DNA of 64,000 nucleotides from Cloeon dipterum (GCF_949628265.1 NC_088789.1:22623883-22687882); one strand, 5' to 3'; counted from the stretch's first letter, positions 23,101-35,429 are shown. The notes: a model not told the origin generated them from the letters alone. A program made the numbers and translations.

Positions 23101-24800
23101 GCATTCCGCTCCTAGCAAACTGTCGTTCAACCCAGGACGACAAAGCGTGTTACTCTTCAGCGACGCTGGAATGACGAATTTTAAGCAAAATGCAAAAATA
23201 ATTAATAAAAAAAAATGATAAAATTTGTATTGAGACAAAAATATTTAGCTTACTTTGCATGTTGTTAGAGTTAGAGATAGATGAGTTGAAATGCTCCTCG
23301 GTGAGACTCTCCGCGTCTTGGCCAGGCCCCCAGATGTAAGCCGGCAGAAAATTGACGAAACAGTGAATGGCCACAATTAAAGTTCCTATGCCAATCCATC
23401 GAGGCCGGTGTCGATTGCTTATGTAGTACGTACCAAAGATAGCGCAAAACGATGCCACCACGTCATTAAACCCCGTTATAGCTCCTGAAATTTTAAAAAT
23501 AACTTTGCCAAATCTGCCACAAAAAAATAATATATATTTTTAAAAAATGTATAACGTTACGAAATTTTCGAATGGCTTTGAATTTCAGAAATTCTGAGAG
23601 CAAAATAATATCTAGATCGTGGGTCATTACATTAATTCTTTCATAATTTCTCTGGCTGTTTACCCTTTAGTTAACCAGCGCAGAGCTTCAGAGCCATTCG
23701 ACAATTTAAATTTCATTTTCAAGTTATGTTATTTAAAATAAAATCTAAACGATGTAATTTCCTTTTGGAATTCAATTAAGTGGTAAGAAAAGGCAAAAGA
23801 AAATGTTTAGATTGAGTGCCACGGCGAGTACAAAGCGTGCCTCAGATTGCTGTGGTTATTGTCTGTTTGTTTTTGTAAGTGCAATGTGTACATTTTTCTT
23901 ATGACGATAGGAAAAATTCATAGATCTGGGATAATGGGTCAAAACAAAGTGAATTTATTTAATTTTTGACAAGATGAATTTATGCAAAAATTTACCGAAA
24001 CTTGTTCTTTTTTTTTGCTTTTTTATCCCTGTCCTCGGAGCGGGAAGAGCGCACACTGCACTAGCACGAATGCTCTGAAACCCGGGTCCCAATTTCACCG
24101 CGAACGGATAACATGGGCGCACCAGGCCCACTGAAGGGCCACTTGCCTCCGCACCGAGGACTTTTAGAAACGCTAGGCATTCGTCCCGTGATGTTAAATC
24201 CCGCATTCTGGGAAGGTGCAAACCAGCAAGTCTAGAGAAATGCAGCCGGCATGCAGGCGGTCACCCATCCACCTACTGAATGCACGCAATGTTGCTTAAC
24301 GAGAACATTATTGAGATTCATTTATCCAACATGTGACACCCTAGACCTTTTCCTCTATTGATTTTCTTGTACCTTTCGGCCTCTATCTGGATCTATTAAA
24401 TATTTAAATTGAAATTTCCCTTTTATTCAACCGGTCAATTTATAAAAACGTTTATCAGCACTCACATTATTTAGATTATTGGCTTCGAACAAACAGTTTG
24501 TTTCGTCTGTACCTTTAAAAAAGGTATCTGCGCGAGACAAGTTATTTTTCTATGTGTTCTAGCAAATATTATATATTGATTAAGATGGTAAATACCTATG
24601 ACTCCGCTCGAAATTTTGTACCTCTTCTCTATGGTCGTGTTGATTGAATGTGGGTAGCTGAAAGCGGCATCCGAAAACACGATGAGTAGCAAGTATACGC
24701 ACATGAACGCGGTAATGTTGGCGAATTTTTTGGTGAGCCATCTGGACGTAAAACACGGTCCCAATCCGCAGAGCGTGTTCTTTCCCTCTGTTAGCAGCAT
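20150..24800 (-). CDS. Oatp: Organic anion transporting polypeptide B (11 coding exons, 705 aa)
   Basis: Exons are 24800-24596, 23484-23254, 23165-22944, 22889-22599, 21966-21802, 21716-21521, 21425-21287, 21071-20887, 20743-20640, 20585-20484 and 20427-20150, 2118 nt with phases agreeing throughout. The ATG at 24800 is the only in-frame ATG in the first coding exon. The protein has the OATP plan: GLGPCF then SRWLTKKF at the N-terminus, the signature DSRWIGAWWMGW at about residues 257-268, a Kazal-like loop from about residue 445 (ECNCDF ... SACHAGC), and WEKTCSGLGNCW near the end. The C-terminal tail after about residue 630 is long and acidic (DDEEEDD). Exon sizes 231, 222, 165, 196, 104 and 102 equal those of gene C, showing recent common origin. 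Intron 4 holds a fold-back element. Substrates are unknown. Confidence 0.95.
22031..22463. mobile_element. Fold-back element R2 in OATP B intron 4
   Basis: Two arms of about 185 bp are inverted repeats (ends near CACCAGTTG...CAACTGGTG; inner words AGATGGCGCCACC and TAAGGCACTTCCGCT). There is no coding capacity. Relatives are at 35430-36394 (three in a row) and 43308-43737. Confidence 0.85.
24006..24306 (-). mobile_element. SINE with 5S rRNA-like head
   Basis: On the minus strand, GTTAAGCAACATTG (24300-24287) followed by GGATGGGTGACCGCCTG (24270-24254) matches the 3' half of 5S rRNA, including the internal promoter box C region. A body of about 200 bp follows, shared with the insertion at 4580-4985, and the element ends in an A-rich tail at about 24025-24006. 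This is the layout of the SINE3 class (5S-derived, RNA polymerase III). It lies in OATP B intron 1. The 5' end of the 5S part is truncated or diverged, so it is not a functional 5S gene. Confidence 0.8.
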
Positions 24801-24910
24801 CGCTAAAATAATCGGCTTGATTTCTTCACACGCACTTACAGAGTTTTTCGAGAATTTTTCAGTTTGCTTTGCACGGAACAACAAGTCCACCTGGATCAAA
24901 CACAATGCCG

Positions 24911-24955
24911 ATACTGAGAGGTTTCGTGTCCGACTGACTGTATCGGCTGCTTATA
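24911..24955 (-). promoter_or_regulatory. Putative OATP B core promoter
   Basis: The minus strand carries TATAAG at 24955-24950 and an initiator CTCAGTAT at 24918-24911, some 110 nt upstream of the ATG. A second TCAGTC word lies between them. The initiator and its spacing from the TATA-like word match OATP A. This is motif-based only. Confidence 0.4.
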
Positions 24956-24960
24956 TGTGG

Positions 24961-26085
24961 AAGTAACATGCAGCCACCCCACCCACGCTGTCAAAATGTA
25001 AGAGAGAACTTATATTTTTCTATGTGATGAGGGGAAAAAATATCGGGCAGTATTAAGGCAGCCGCCCTACAGGTGGCCAGCCGATTATCCCTTTCATATA
25101 TATTTGAAAAGCAGGCGCTTGGGACCAGACGTTATTGAATCGCTACATTCAGAGGCAGTCGCGTTTCCAGGATCGCTTTGTGATCAGGGTAACAAAAGGT
25201 GGTTGATTTTGAGACTCGAAATGCTCAAATAGCTATACGTGCTTAGGCGTATCTATGACGACTGATCTCGCTGGCTTACTCCCCTTTCCATTACCTGAAA
25301 TAGTTTGAAGGGATAATTTTCTGATGTTTTTGTACATTTCCACTAAAATAACAAAAACAATTATCTAACAATAGAATAAAATTGAAGCTGTGTTTTTTTG
25401 CGTTTTACAGGAACGAAACGCGATCGGTCGCTTTCCTATTATGCTAGCATGATTAAGTGGGATACAGAAAAAATGTTATTTAAGGGTCGGCTCCAACAAC
25501 TGGGAGTGGACACAGCCAGTCGCGCTCTCCTTCTGCTGAGCACAAGCTCCCTGCCGGCTTACACCAATTTCACGAATTCACATATTGACGCAGACACAAA
25601 TATTTCTCAATCACTCTGACAGATGGCGAAAAGAATACATTTTATCAAATACATTTAACGAGTATCCAAATACTCGTTAGATTACCACCTACATTTGGTA
25701 TTTACTTATAATTTACCCAGCAGTTACAAAATTTATCAACTGACTGAACTGACACGAACCATTGAATAAATATTTTTGTTGAAAATTTGGCAAAAGCATT
25801 TGTGTTGTTTATTTACAGGCAATGACACTGAAATTAACTCCCAAAAAATGTTGATCCAGGTTATTGACACCAAAGTATCTTTGAAAACCAACAATATTTA
25901 TTTCATTTATCTCTTTTAGCTATTTTTGGGCTGCGCGTATTTGTTCAAAAACGTTTAAATATTACTCTCATATATGGTTTGTTTTATCCCCTCTTAAATT
26001 GTATTTTTCCCTTTTAGTATGTGACTGGTTTCTTTTGATAGCAAATATTGAGATTTTTATTAGAATAGAATATTTATTAAACGCC
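24961..26085. other. Intergenic DNA upstream of OATP B
   Basis: Mostly AT-rich. Bases about 25190-25240 resemble part of the 5' head of the SINE at 4580-4985 (GTGGTT, GACTCGAAATGCTCAAAT), suggesting a decayed relative. A 73-codon frame at 25398-25619 follows a pyrimidine-rich AG, but no partner exon or family supports it. Confidence 0.4.
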
Positions 26086-26097
26086 AACGGCGTACAA

Positions 26098-26640
26098 CTA
26101 TTTCCAGCATTTATATGAGGCAGCTTTGGTTAAAGTCAAAGGTTTTAAAGGACAATCAAGAATGTGGTACATACTATACAGATCAGCATTACAATAACTA
26201 CATTTACATTTGTCGGTAACATCCAGGTGAAAACAAGAATTTGTGCAAATAAGAAAATGATACCCATGAAATGAATATCTGGTTAACATGGAACGATCCT
26301 TACAATTCGTTTTCTTCCAATCGGTATTTAACATTGCGGGAGTATAATAGAAATTTGGATCAATATTTTGCTTTTTAATATTCATATTACTTACAAACTT
26401 GACAAAAGCTTCGGAACAAGTGAGAGAGAATTTTGATTTTAGCTCATTAACGAATAGGTCGGTCTGTACAAGTTCATAAACCAATCTCGAACGCATTCGT
26501 TTATCAACGCCCAGTGCCTTTTTAAAGAATCTAGATTTAGCACTTTCTAATTTATTGAAATCATTTAAATTTAAATGAGACCAAATAGCTTCAATACCGT
26601 AGGATGCAACAGGCGAGATTGCTAAATTAAATAGATTTTT
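26098..26640 (-). pseudogene. LINE ORF2 C-terminal fragment (I/Jockey-like)
   Basis: The minus strand encodes SPVASYGIEAIW, typical of the segment after the reverse-transcriptase domain, then the thumb-like KLESAKSRFFKKALG region and a C-terminal zinc-knuckle-like stretch CKCSYC...YHILDC. It stops at 26098. The 3' flank ends in AATAAATA-type sequence, consistent with the original 3' end of the element. The catalytic part is missing, so this is a 5'-truncated dead copy between OATP B and OATP C. Confidence 0.8.
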
Positions 26641-27600
26641 ATTATTTTCTATTTAAAAGGGCTCATTTTCAATGATCTGGTAACACTAATAGAAGCGACT
26701 TTAAACGCATTTTAACTAATTTTAATATAATAATCAGTTTAGAATTAGTGTGTCTTCTTCTATTTAACAAATTTGTATTTTCATCCTCCATTATTAATAT
26801 TTTAGAATAAACTGAGACAAATTGTATTTTTTTAATGAATTCAAGGCATGAATGAATAATTTTTGAAAAAACATACGTTGCATACTTTTTTGCTTCTTGT
26901 AAATATTTAAACAAAAATAAACTAAGATTAGATGGAAAATCTGGAATTATTTAATACATATATATTAAAAGAAAGTGGTAAATATAGTTTGTTTTAATTA
27001 AGTGCATTAATTGCTATGAAATACGCACCGGATGTTTTCCTGATTAAAATTTCGCGCTGAAAATGGTAACATGAAGCTTTTAACACAGCGTATTATCAGA
27101 ATTTAAAATGCCTCGCTTTGCCTGTTTATTTGTTTCGGCTGGAGGTTGTTCAACCTTGTCTGCGTTTAACAATTTTCGGACCTAAACAACCTTTCGTAAA
27201 ATATATCTCTGAAGAAATTGTAATGAAGAGTAAACTTTGTCCCGACGGAAAATGGAGTAAACAGTGTATTTTTCCAACAAGTTAAAAGCATCAAGATCTG
27301 ATTATTATTGCCTTGGTATACAACCCTGCATCCTAAATAATTATTAAACACAAGTACGATGTATATTTTATTTTGGGTATATTTTACAATACGTTGGTAA
27401 TAATTAACAACAACACTATTTTAAATTTGTATAAAGATACGAGGCACAAAAATCTTATCACAATCAAATTATCCGGTCAAAATACTGACGAGAGCAACTG
27501 AGCGTGTTTTCCCGTGTTTAGAATGTTTCTTCTTATCCAGCTACCAAGTACTGAGCACTTTCCTTACACTTCGAATCATATGTCAGTGAGAAAAAATATG
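26641..27600. other. AT-rich spacer between LINE fragment and OATP C
   Basis: Very AT-rich sequence with no gene, RNA or clear repeat that I can support. Confidence 0.5.
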
Positions 27601-27624
27601 CGAATTAGCGAATTTTCTTCTTTT

Positions 27625-27630
27625 TTTATT
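27625..27630 (-). terminator. OATP C poly(A) signal
   Basis: AATAAA on the minus strand, about 80 nt after the OATP C stop codon. It is the first such signal downstream. Confidence 0.7.
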
Positions 27631-27709
27631 TCCTCACTGCGGGCATCACGGAAGTGTGTTGAGAAATCGATCACGAACGGGTGTTTTCCCTCGTAAATTG
27701 GTACTCGCT

Positions 27710-30700
27710 TCACTCGCTATCCGCGTGGTCGGCGGCACTTATTGGCTTGGCGAGCTCTCCATTATCAGCCCTTTGTACATTAATCAGCTCCCGCTCCTCT
27801 TTTGTGCCCATGTTTTCGTCCCGGTTGGCCTCGAAGATTTGCAGATTTTTCACGTAGTACCACGTGCCGACGTCGAACAACGTTCCAATCGCGACAAACA
27901 CTGAAAGAAGAAGTGAATAAGAATGATGAATGGATATTTTTTTCGGCGCGACGTTCGCACCTGCGGCCGTGAAATTCATGATGAAGCGCATCGACTCTCC
28001 CTCGTAGAGCCAGCAGTTGCCCTTCCGAGTGCACGTCTTGCCCCACACGACACACGTGCTGTCTGTTGGCAAGGCAAATAAATAACGGTGACCCCTCCTA
28101 GTGCAGATAATGTGCAACTTACCGATTATGTAACCGAAAATGATCGGAGAAGGAATGAACACGAAGAAGCTAAATAGCATCATTCCGAAACCTAGTGACG
28201 TCGCCTTGTCTCTTTCTGATACACACCTGAAAAACATTGTTTTATTTATTATATCAAAGAGCGAAAAACAAATTGACAGTATTATTTAATCATCCGAGAT
28301 AATTTTTAGAGAATCATGATTTTTTATAATTTAAATTCCCAGATTGCAAACTTAAATACCTTAATATGTCTTGCACCCACATTTAAATTGGTCAATATTA
28401 TTTAAAAATATTACTTCCCTCATTCATTTAACCTTCGTTCAGAAAAAAACACAATTACTCAAGGTTGGCTACCTTTCTAATCTGAAAATTCAATGTTATA
28501 TATATATATAAATAAAAAAATTCTTCCAATGAAAACTCAAGACCAAGTTTTCGTTTTAACAAAAATTGAGTATAATTTTTCCCGTCGCTACCTGACTGAA
28601 ACCAAAAAGTTGCTGGTCCTGCCAGACGCTCCCGTGAACTTTAGGAGGCACACCAGGGCGATGTAGGAGTAAAACATAAAGGTGCAGTCGACAGGACAAG
28701 GTCCTGAAAAGGCTCTTCCACCCATAAATTGAGGCAGATTGCTGAGGATTGAGCTCGGTGTGCTCGTGGTCAACACCGAGTCGTTGTTGGACGCAAGGTC
28801 CTGGACGGAAAAGTTGGACACTTCAATCGAGTCCTCGCTGAGTTGAAAAGCCGCTGCTCCGATCGGCGATGGGATGCAAGAGCAGTCGGTGAAAATCTGT
28901 AAAATGGGCAATTTATTATTATTATTTATAATTTAAGATTTCCAACCCTACTTTTTTGTTATCTTCCATCACAAAATCTCTGCAACCGGCGTGGCAAGCC
29001 GAAATGAAGGTGGTCTGCCCGTCCTCGGAGCAGACTGGAGAGTATTTGACGAAGTCGCAGTCGCAATTCAGGTTGCACGCCTGTTGCACTTCATCCCTAG
29101 CAATAACAACGTGATTGTTAAAATCACGAAGGACACGTTGGGCTCTCCAATTTTGTAAAAAAAGAAAATTAAAACGAAAGGAATTTATAAAATTCTATTA
29201 AATGCTGAAAAATTAATGATTTGTGAAACCAATGGCACTGAAATTGAATTTTTAGCTGTCTAGAATTAAATGATTACAATAAAATGCACCGCTGTTTTGG
29301 GAAAATGCGCTAAATTGCGATAAAAAAACTCGCAAAAATAATTTGCAATGCAATGAATTTGAGCACGATTCACAATGTCACCTACTTGTGCAGCACCATC
29401 TGCCTGCTTTGCAAGTCGCTCTCGTTGCAGCCGAGGAAGGGGTAGGTTATCGTCGCGCACACCGCGATAATGGAAACGAACACGTTCCACAAGGCGAGAC
29501 ATCGGGCGCTCGGCTTGAATTTCGTGATCACGAATCCCGATATCAAGATCCCAAACGCGGAGAAGACGAGTCCAACGGAACCTTAAATGAGTTTATATAA
29601 TGTAATTATTTTTCTTTTGCGCCTGGGGATTTTTACCAGTGAAGAAGCTGGCCCTTGCTGCAGACACTCTGTACTGCACTTCAATGTATTTTGGCGTGTA
29701 CATCCAAAACGGCATGAAGCCGAACATGTAGAATATTGCTGCTAGAGTGTTGCACATGTAGATCTTGTTTTTCAGAAGTCGTTTCACGGTGTCGATCATG
29801 TCTGCGGGCAAAATTGGCTTATTAATTCGACATGTTAACAAGAAAAACTTGTTATGAATCATTTTCTATTTAGAAAAAACAGCTGTTTGACCAGCAAGGC
29901 AAAATAATAACCCACTGGAGAAACCAATGAATTTGCCTCCTCAACCGTAAAAAACAATTGATATCACTCACAGTTAATTGTAAAAATGTTATAAAAAAAA
30001 GAAACAGTGTGATGTCTCCCAAGAGTGCCGTCAACTTCGTGCCACACACACACCTCTGTCTTAAAAAATTTCAAAACTATTTCCAGTGGGATAAATTCTG
30101 TTTCCCAAATCATGATGAAAATAAATTTAGGATTAATCGATTTAAGTTGATTTTTAAACTTCTCAAACCGGAACACTTTATTTATTTGCTTTTAGATATT
30201 TTTTTCCAATTTTTTTATACTTTTTGGTCCGTGTTCTTTTGCAGTGCTTGATTGCAATTGTATTTTAAATTTATTTATATAGAAAGGTACATTTTATCAA
30301 AATCATAAATAATATTTTATCTTATTGATCTTGTTTCTGAGGATTTATCATACTCATTTAAATATTAATTCATTAATTACAAATAAAAATAAATAGACAG
30401 AAAGATAAGTTCGCCTTACCCGAGAGCGATGCTTTTTCACTGCTGGCGCTCTGCTCGACCTTTTCGCCCCTGGCCCTGGCCTCGCGGCGCCGGATGATCG
30501 TGCGGGGCATGGTCTGCGGAAACATGGAGATGAGGAAGGCCATCACCAAGAGCAGGCTGCCGAGCACGGCCCAGCCGGCCCACCAGGCCCCCAGCCACCT
30601 GGGGTCCGTGTTGGTGATGCTCGGGGTCAAATCGGGCGCGATGTACACTTTGAGGAAGAACGAGGCGAGCGAGTAGCCCACTGCCGGACCCAGCATCTTC

Positions 30701-33053
30701 ATGAAGTAGGTCACGCCTGCGAAAATTCACATTATATTTTACTTCAAAAAATTTGAATTATCGAAATAGGCTTTTAAAAGCCAGAAAATCGTGACTGGAA
30801 TTGAAAAGGATATGTTCCCCGATTTCCTTGATTTAAAATAAAATGAGAGTTTAGTGATTACGTCACAATTTCCTGCACTTCTTTGATTGCAAAAATCCAA
30901 CGATGTCTTAATTTTATACCAAACCAATTGTATAATATATTTTGCACATCCATGCATACTTTTTAATCTCGATCAAAGGGGTAAAAAAGGCCAAGCTTAC
31001 TGACGAGGGCCGGCGTTTTCGACCTCTTGATGTTGTCGTCCATGTACGAGGTGCCCAGCGTATAGTAAAGGGAGCCGCCGATGCCCGAGATGAACTGCGC
31101 CAGGAAGAGCAGGAAGGCCGGCGCGATGCCGCTCTCTTCCGTGTTTCCCGGCGTGTAGCATTCAGCGCCCGCCAAGCTGTCGTTCAAACCCGCCCGACAG
31201 AGGGTTTTGCGTTTCATGATTACTGAAAATTATTTGTTTGTAAATATGCAATCTCTTAATTCATGGATCTAAGGATGGAAATTATTTGTTGCTATAGCTT
31301 CTTGAATTCAGCTGGAAAACAATGCTTGTATAATAGTAATTCCAAGCTGAAAGTGTTGTGTAAATGATATTTTAAATTATTAAGATAACCTATTGTCTTT
31401 GTAAACAATCCATTATTGTGAAACACGACATATTTTTAGAGAAACAGGACAAATAAATAAAGGAGTTTAGCTATCTTACTACTGCATGATATCGTTATCT
31501 TGATCTTAAATATTTAAATAAAATTTGTTTTATTGATAGCAAATGAAATATATATAAATAGCTAGTAATTATTTATTAAAATTTAACTTTATAATGCGTA
31601 TTGTAATCCTCACATTGGACGTCATAGTCTGTTGAGTCGCCGACTCCGCCTTCCTCAAGGGTGAGGCCGAGGGCGTCCTCGCCAGGACCCCAGATTAGGT
31701 GTGGCAGCAGGGTGATGAAACAGAACATGGCCACACAAAAGATGCCCACGGCCATCCACCTTGGCCTGTGACCTTTGCCGGCGTAGTAGCCAAGCAGGCC
31801 AGCAACAAACAGTGAACTGATATCATTTCCCACTGATATCACACCTAAAAGTCGAGAGTCGGGTTATAGCTTAAATTTGTTTACAGCCGTCCAGACGTGA
31901 GTGCTTTTCAACTGCAAACAATATCATTTTGCTGCACCTGATCGTGCATATATAATTATTTGCGCGACGTCCTGCAATACCAAGATATAGAATTACAAGG
32001 TCGCGGGTGGATGCTCGTGCGGTTTCAACAATGAAAGTGCTTAATTGCATAATTGCGTTCGGGACATAAGGTTGTATTTTTTTAATTAAAAAATAAAATA
32101 AAAAATAGTGTGAGTCTGGAGAAAAGGATCGTTTTTTCATTCTTATTTTCCTGATGAGGGTTATTACAAAAGAAGATTTGTATTACTCTATTTTTCATTG
32201 CAATTAAAATGTTGAATTCAAGTAAAAAAATCGAATTATGCTTGCAAAGGGATTTATGAAATAAAGTACCAACCACTTTAAGGATTATAAATAAGGAAAA
32301 CAGATGGAATCAGAAACAAATATTTTTCAAAATTGGTAGGGCAAGTGTTACAAATATTTTTTAATGTCTGTGCCAGATAAGCATACTTTTCCTTGCATTT
32401 TTTATTTTTTTAAAAAAAAAAAACTGCTCAAACAATAAAAAGCTCTATATATTATAGACATTTCATCTATAGAGACTTATTTTCCTATTTAACATCGTAA
32501 AGGTTTTAGTTTTATATTTACATTATGATACGTCGCGTTGCTTTTAAAAGCTTTACTGATAATGTGAAATATACGCTTTAAGTCATTTTATTAATGTTTG
32601 ACCACAAGCAAACAAACCGACAAAACTTAAAAAAAAATTAAACGAAAGAGATCACACAATCGAAAACATGTATCATTATTGCACTTTGTGATAATTCATT
32701 ATTTTCTTGTCTCTTCCCTCGAGATAAACGAAAAAAAACAAACAAATATTTTTTGTTTTCACTTAGGTGCACCTACCTGTGACTTTGCTGGGAATCTTAA
32801 ATCTCTTTTCTATGGTGGAAAGGGTCGCGTTCGAGTAGGCGTAGGTGGACCCGTAAATGCAGCCGAGCACTCCGTACACTAAGATGAACGTGTTTTTATT
32901 GGCGAAATACTTGTTGAAGAACTCGAGCCTCTTGCACGGCCCGATGCCGCAGCGGGTGTCGGCTTCGGCGTCCTCGGCGTCGTCGTCGGCCAGCCAGGGC
33001 TGTTGTTGCTCCTGGTCCTGCTCCTGCTGCTGCATCTTGGGGGGCGACTTCAT
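27710..33053 (-). CDS. Oatp: Organic anion transporting polypeptide C (11 coding exons, 744 aa)
   Basis: Exons are 33053-32777, 31844-31614, 31222-31001, 30716-30420, 29801-29637, 29581-29386, 29096-28952, 28896-28592, 28226-28123, 28062-27961 and 27900-27710, 2235 nt with consistent phases. Exon 2 is ended at the strong donor GTGAGG after VQ, because this restores the phase and matches gene B; the frame reads on to 31576 but that part is intronic. Marks of the family are RCGIGPC, EKRFKIPSKVTG, GNDIS, GKGHRPRW, the signature DPRWLGAWWAGW at about residues 281-292, and the Kazal-like loop from about residue 470 (CNLNCDC ... SACHAGC). The N-terminus is Gln-rich and acidic. Exon 8 is 120 nt longer than in B, adding a Ser/Asn/Thr-rich stretch with N-glycosylation-type sites to the large extracellular loop. 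The TGVISVGNDIS and YYAGKGHRPRW segments suggest the Oatp74D (ecdysteroid importer) branch, but only a tree could decide. Confidence 0.95.
28497..28512. repeat. Short TA microsatellite in OATP C intron
   Basis: A run of TATATATATATATA in the intron between OATP C exons 9 and 8. Confidence 0.7.
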
Positions 33054-33300
33054 GCCTGATGAGCGCCAATTTCCAAGCCACCGGCCAAAAAGCAGCGTGC
33101 TGCGTCGACAACTGCTCCCCAGCCTCCGCTCTGCGCCTCGACGTGTATCTTTCTATCTTCAGAGGACAATCTCCGCTTCAGATAACAATCCATATTGCAC
33201 GCACATAAATACGCCGTCGGGTGACGCAGCGCCCGCGCCTATTAACCCAAGGCACCCGAGCTGGCTCGCGGATTCTAGGCTGAAATTCTGCGGAGACTGT
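33054..33300 (-). promoter_or_regulatory. OATP C 5' flank, possible 5' UTR and promoter
   Basis: GC-rich sequence directly upstream of the ATG. A TATTTATG word on the minus strand near 33205-33215 could serve as a TATA-like element, but the TCAGT initiator seen in A and B is absent, so the start site is unresolved. Confidence 0.3.
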
Positions 33301-35429
33301 TAGCAGCACGAACTGTTGGGGAAACAATTTTCGAAAACAATGAAATCAAATGCCAGAAAAATCAGTGATGGTAAAAAAAACCTCCTTGGCCAGCTGAAAA
33401 ATATGTTTTTTCTAAATGGAATCGATAATTACTTACTTTAATGGGACATTACTAACAAGAATAAACCTTTTTCCTTGTTGATTTAAAATAATATTTTAAT
33501 TACTCGAGCTTTTTCTGTACAGAAAATGTGCAATTGATTTTTTTGCTACATATTTAAAAAAGACTCGACAATTTAATCAAAATGAGACGCAAAACTAATT
33601 CATGAATCTATAAAAACATACTTTGTTTACAACATTAACCTAAATAAATATTGTTTTGTGACAAATAAATATGTTATTTGTTTTCAGCTTATTTGTCAAG
33701 CGATTTGTATTTGTAAGAAAATTGGAATAATTTGAGTTAAAATTTATATTTTTTTTTAATTTAACATTATGTATCTATTTCTCTTTCATTAATTACATCA
33801 ATATGTCAAGTCAATAATTTGTTTTTTAATTAGAATAACAAGAAGGATTCGCCTGTGAGTCGTTACTTTTCTCAGGGTTCCGGAGGCAAGAAAGTATTTT
33901 TCTTTCGTTCACACGAGATCAAACAGGACCTTACACATATTTACATAATTACATAACAAGCAAAGATTTTCCTATCTCTCGATGCAGCGTTTAAAATACT
34001 CCAGCCTTGAAAGATGCATCAATTTTTCATTCATTGCTCCTAGCTATGGGGGTGCATTGTAATGTTTGTGTGCGGTAGCGACTGCACTTCACTCACTCGC
34101 TTCCAACTGCGTCTTTTGTTTGCGGAATTGATAAACTTGTTTTCACGCACCTTCACGTACAATTGCGCGGGCGATTTTTCTGCAGCACGTGGAGCTAGCA
34201 GTCCCAATCTGGAGGATGTTAGGCTCTCGTGCCGTCTGCTTTGAAACCGACGAGCTTTCTCAATAGATCAAGTTCATTGCAACTCTATTCAGTTTCTCGT
34301 GGTTAAAGAGGATTGATGCTGCATGCAAAGCGCTGATAAATCCTTGTTGCCAATGCTTTCTAATCCATTAGAATTAAATTAAAACAAAAATTATCTAATT
34401 AGTTTATTTATATTTTTTGAAAAGTGACTGAAGGTTTGAAGTGATTTTCAAATACTTAATACTTGAAATCTTATTTTATTTCACAAAAAGAAGTTTCCCC
34501 AAAAATTATCATTCACCATTAGATAGATAGACAAAAGGAATCAAAATCTGCAAAGAAATTATGGTAGATTTCGGAGAAAATGGGATTTTAAACTAAAGCA
34601 AGGTCCTCCTTTAGTTATTTCGCTGTAGAAAATTTTTTAAAAATTAAAAAATTGATCAACTGCCCATTGTAGCAAAACAAATTAAAATAATATTCAATTC
34701 CTAACCTTGTATCAATCCCCTTTAACCGCTAAATAGGAGGAAAGATATTAATTATATCATTATAGCCGTTTCCGATATCAGATCTCACAAAAATTGTGAA
34801 ACCACCAGTCCGCGGTCCGATCGGGATTGATTCGACCTCCAATCAATTAATATAAAATATGAAATTATATTCTTGAGTGACAAGGAGTGGTGGTTGTTGC
34901 ATCTATGTAGACGCTCCCATTGTGTCTGAGTAGATCGGTGGCGAAGGTCGGCGACTGGACAGCGCATATAAAAGCTGCGTCGAAATTGGCACCGTGGCTG
35001 CTGTGTTTTATTTGTATTAAAGCGTGAACTAAATTGTTCGTTGCGCATATCTCAGCCGACGTGTGACCCTTGAACCACACCAGTCTCTGTAATCTCCCGG
35101 AGTCTGATGTTAGCTCACCAAACACAGCGCGCACGGCAGCCCAAGTTGAATGCACTGCGCGTGTGTCCGCGCGCCTCACAACTCGACTTGCAGACCCTTT
35201 GATTGAATCAGTCACCTAGAAAATTCCACCACTGACGTCAAGCTGAATTTAAATAGCAATTTTGGAGCTTTTGATTCTTAAAAATGTCGCTTTAATTCCT
35301 GCAAAAATTTTAATTTGTCAATTTAGAGGTTGACACATTAATTTGATTCATGTGTGGCTCTGATATCCACAATTTTCATTTGCGTAAACCCCTAACAAGT
35401 GTTAAAAACCAACAATTACTCACGATTTT
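33301..35429. other. AT-rich non-coding stretch upstream of OATP C
   Basis: No gene recognised. A 116-codon minus-strand frame at 34865-35215 sits in a locally GC-richer patch but matches no family I know and has only a GTG at its 5' end. It could be an unrecognised exon or chance. Confidence 0.4.

Noticed and set aside
24254..24300. Genuine 5S rRNA gene
   Set aside because: Only the 3' half of 5S is recognisable, and it runs into a SINE body and A-rich tail.
24803..24839. Possible intron just before the OATP B start codon
   Set aside because: Good donor and acceptor words, but only about 37 nt long, below the usual minimum intron size.
34865..35215. 116-codon minus-strand frame upstream of OATP C
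   Set aside because: It starts with GTG, matches no family I know, and no neighbouring exon fits. It cannot be excluded as an exon but is not supported.
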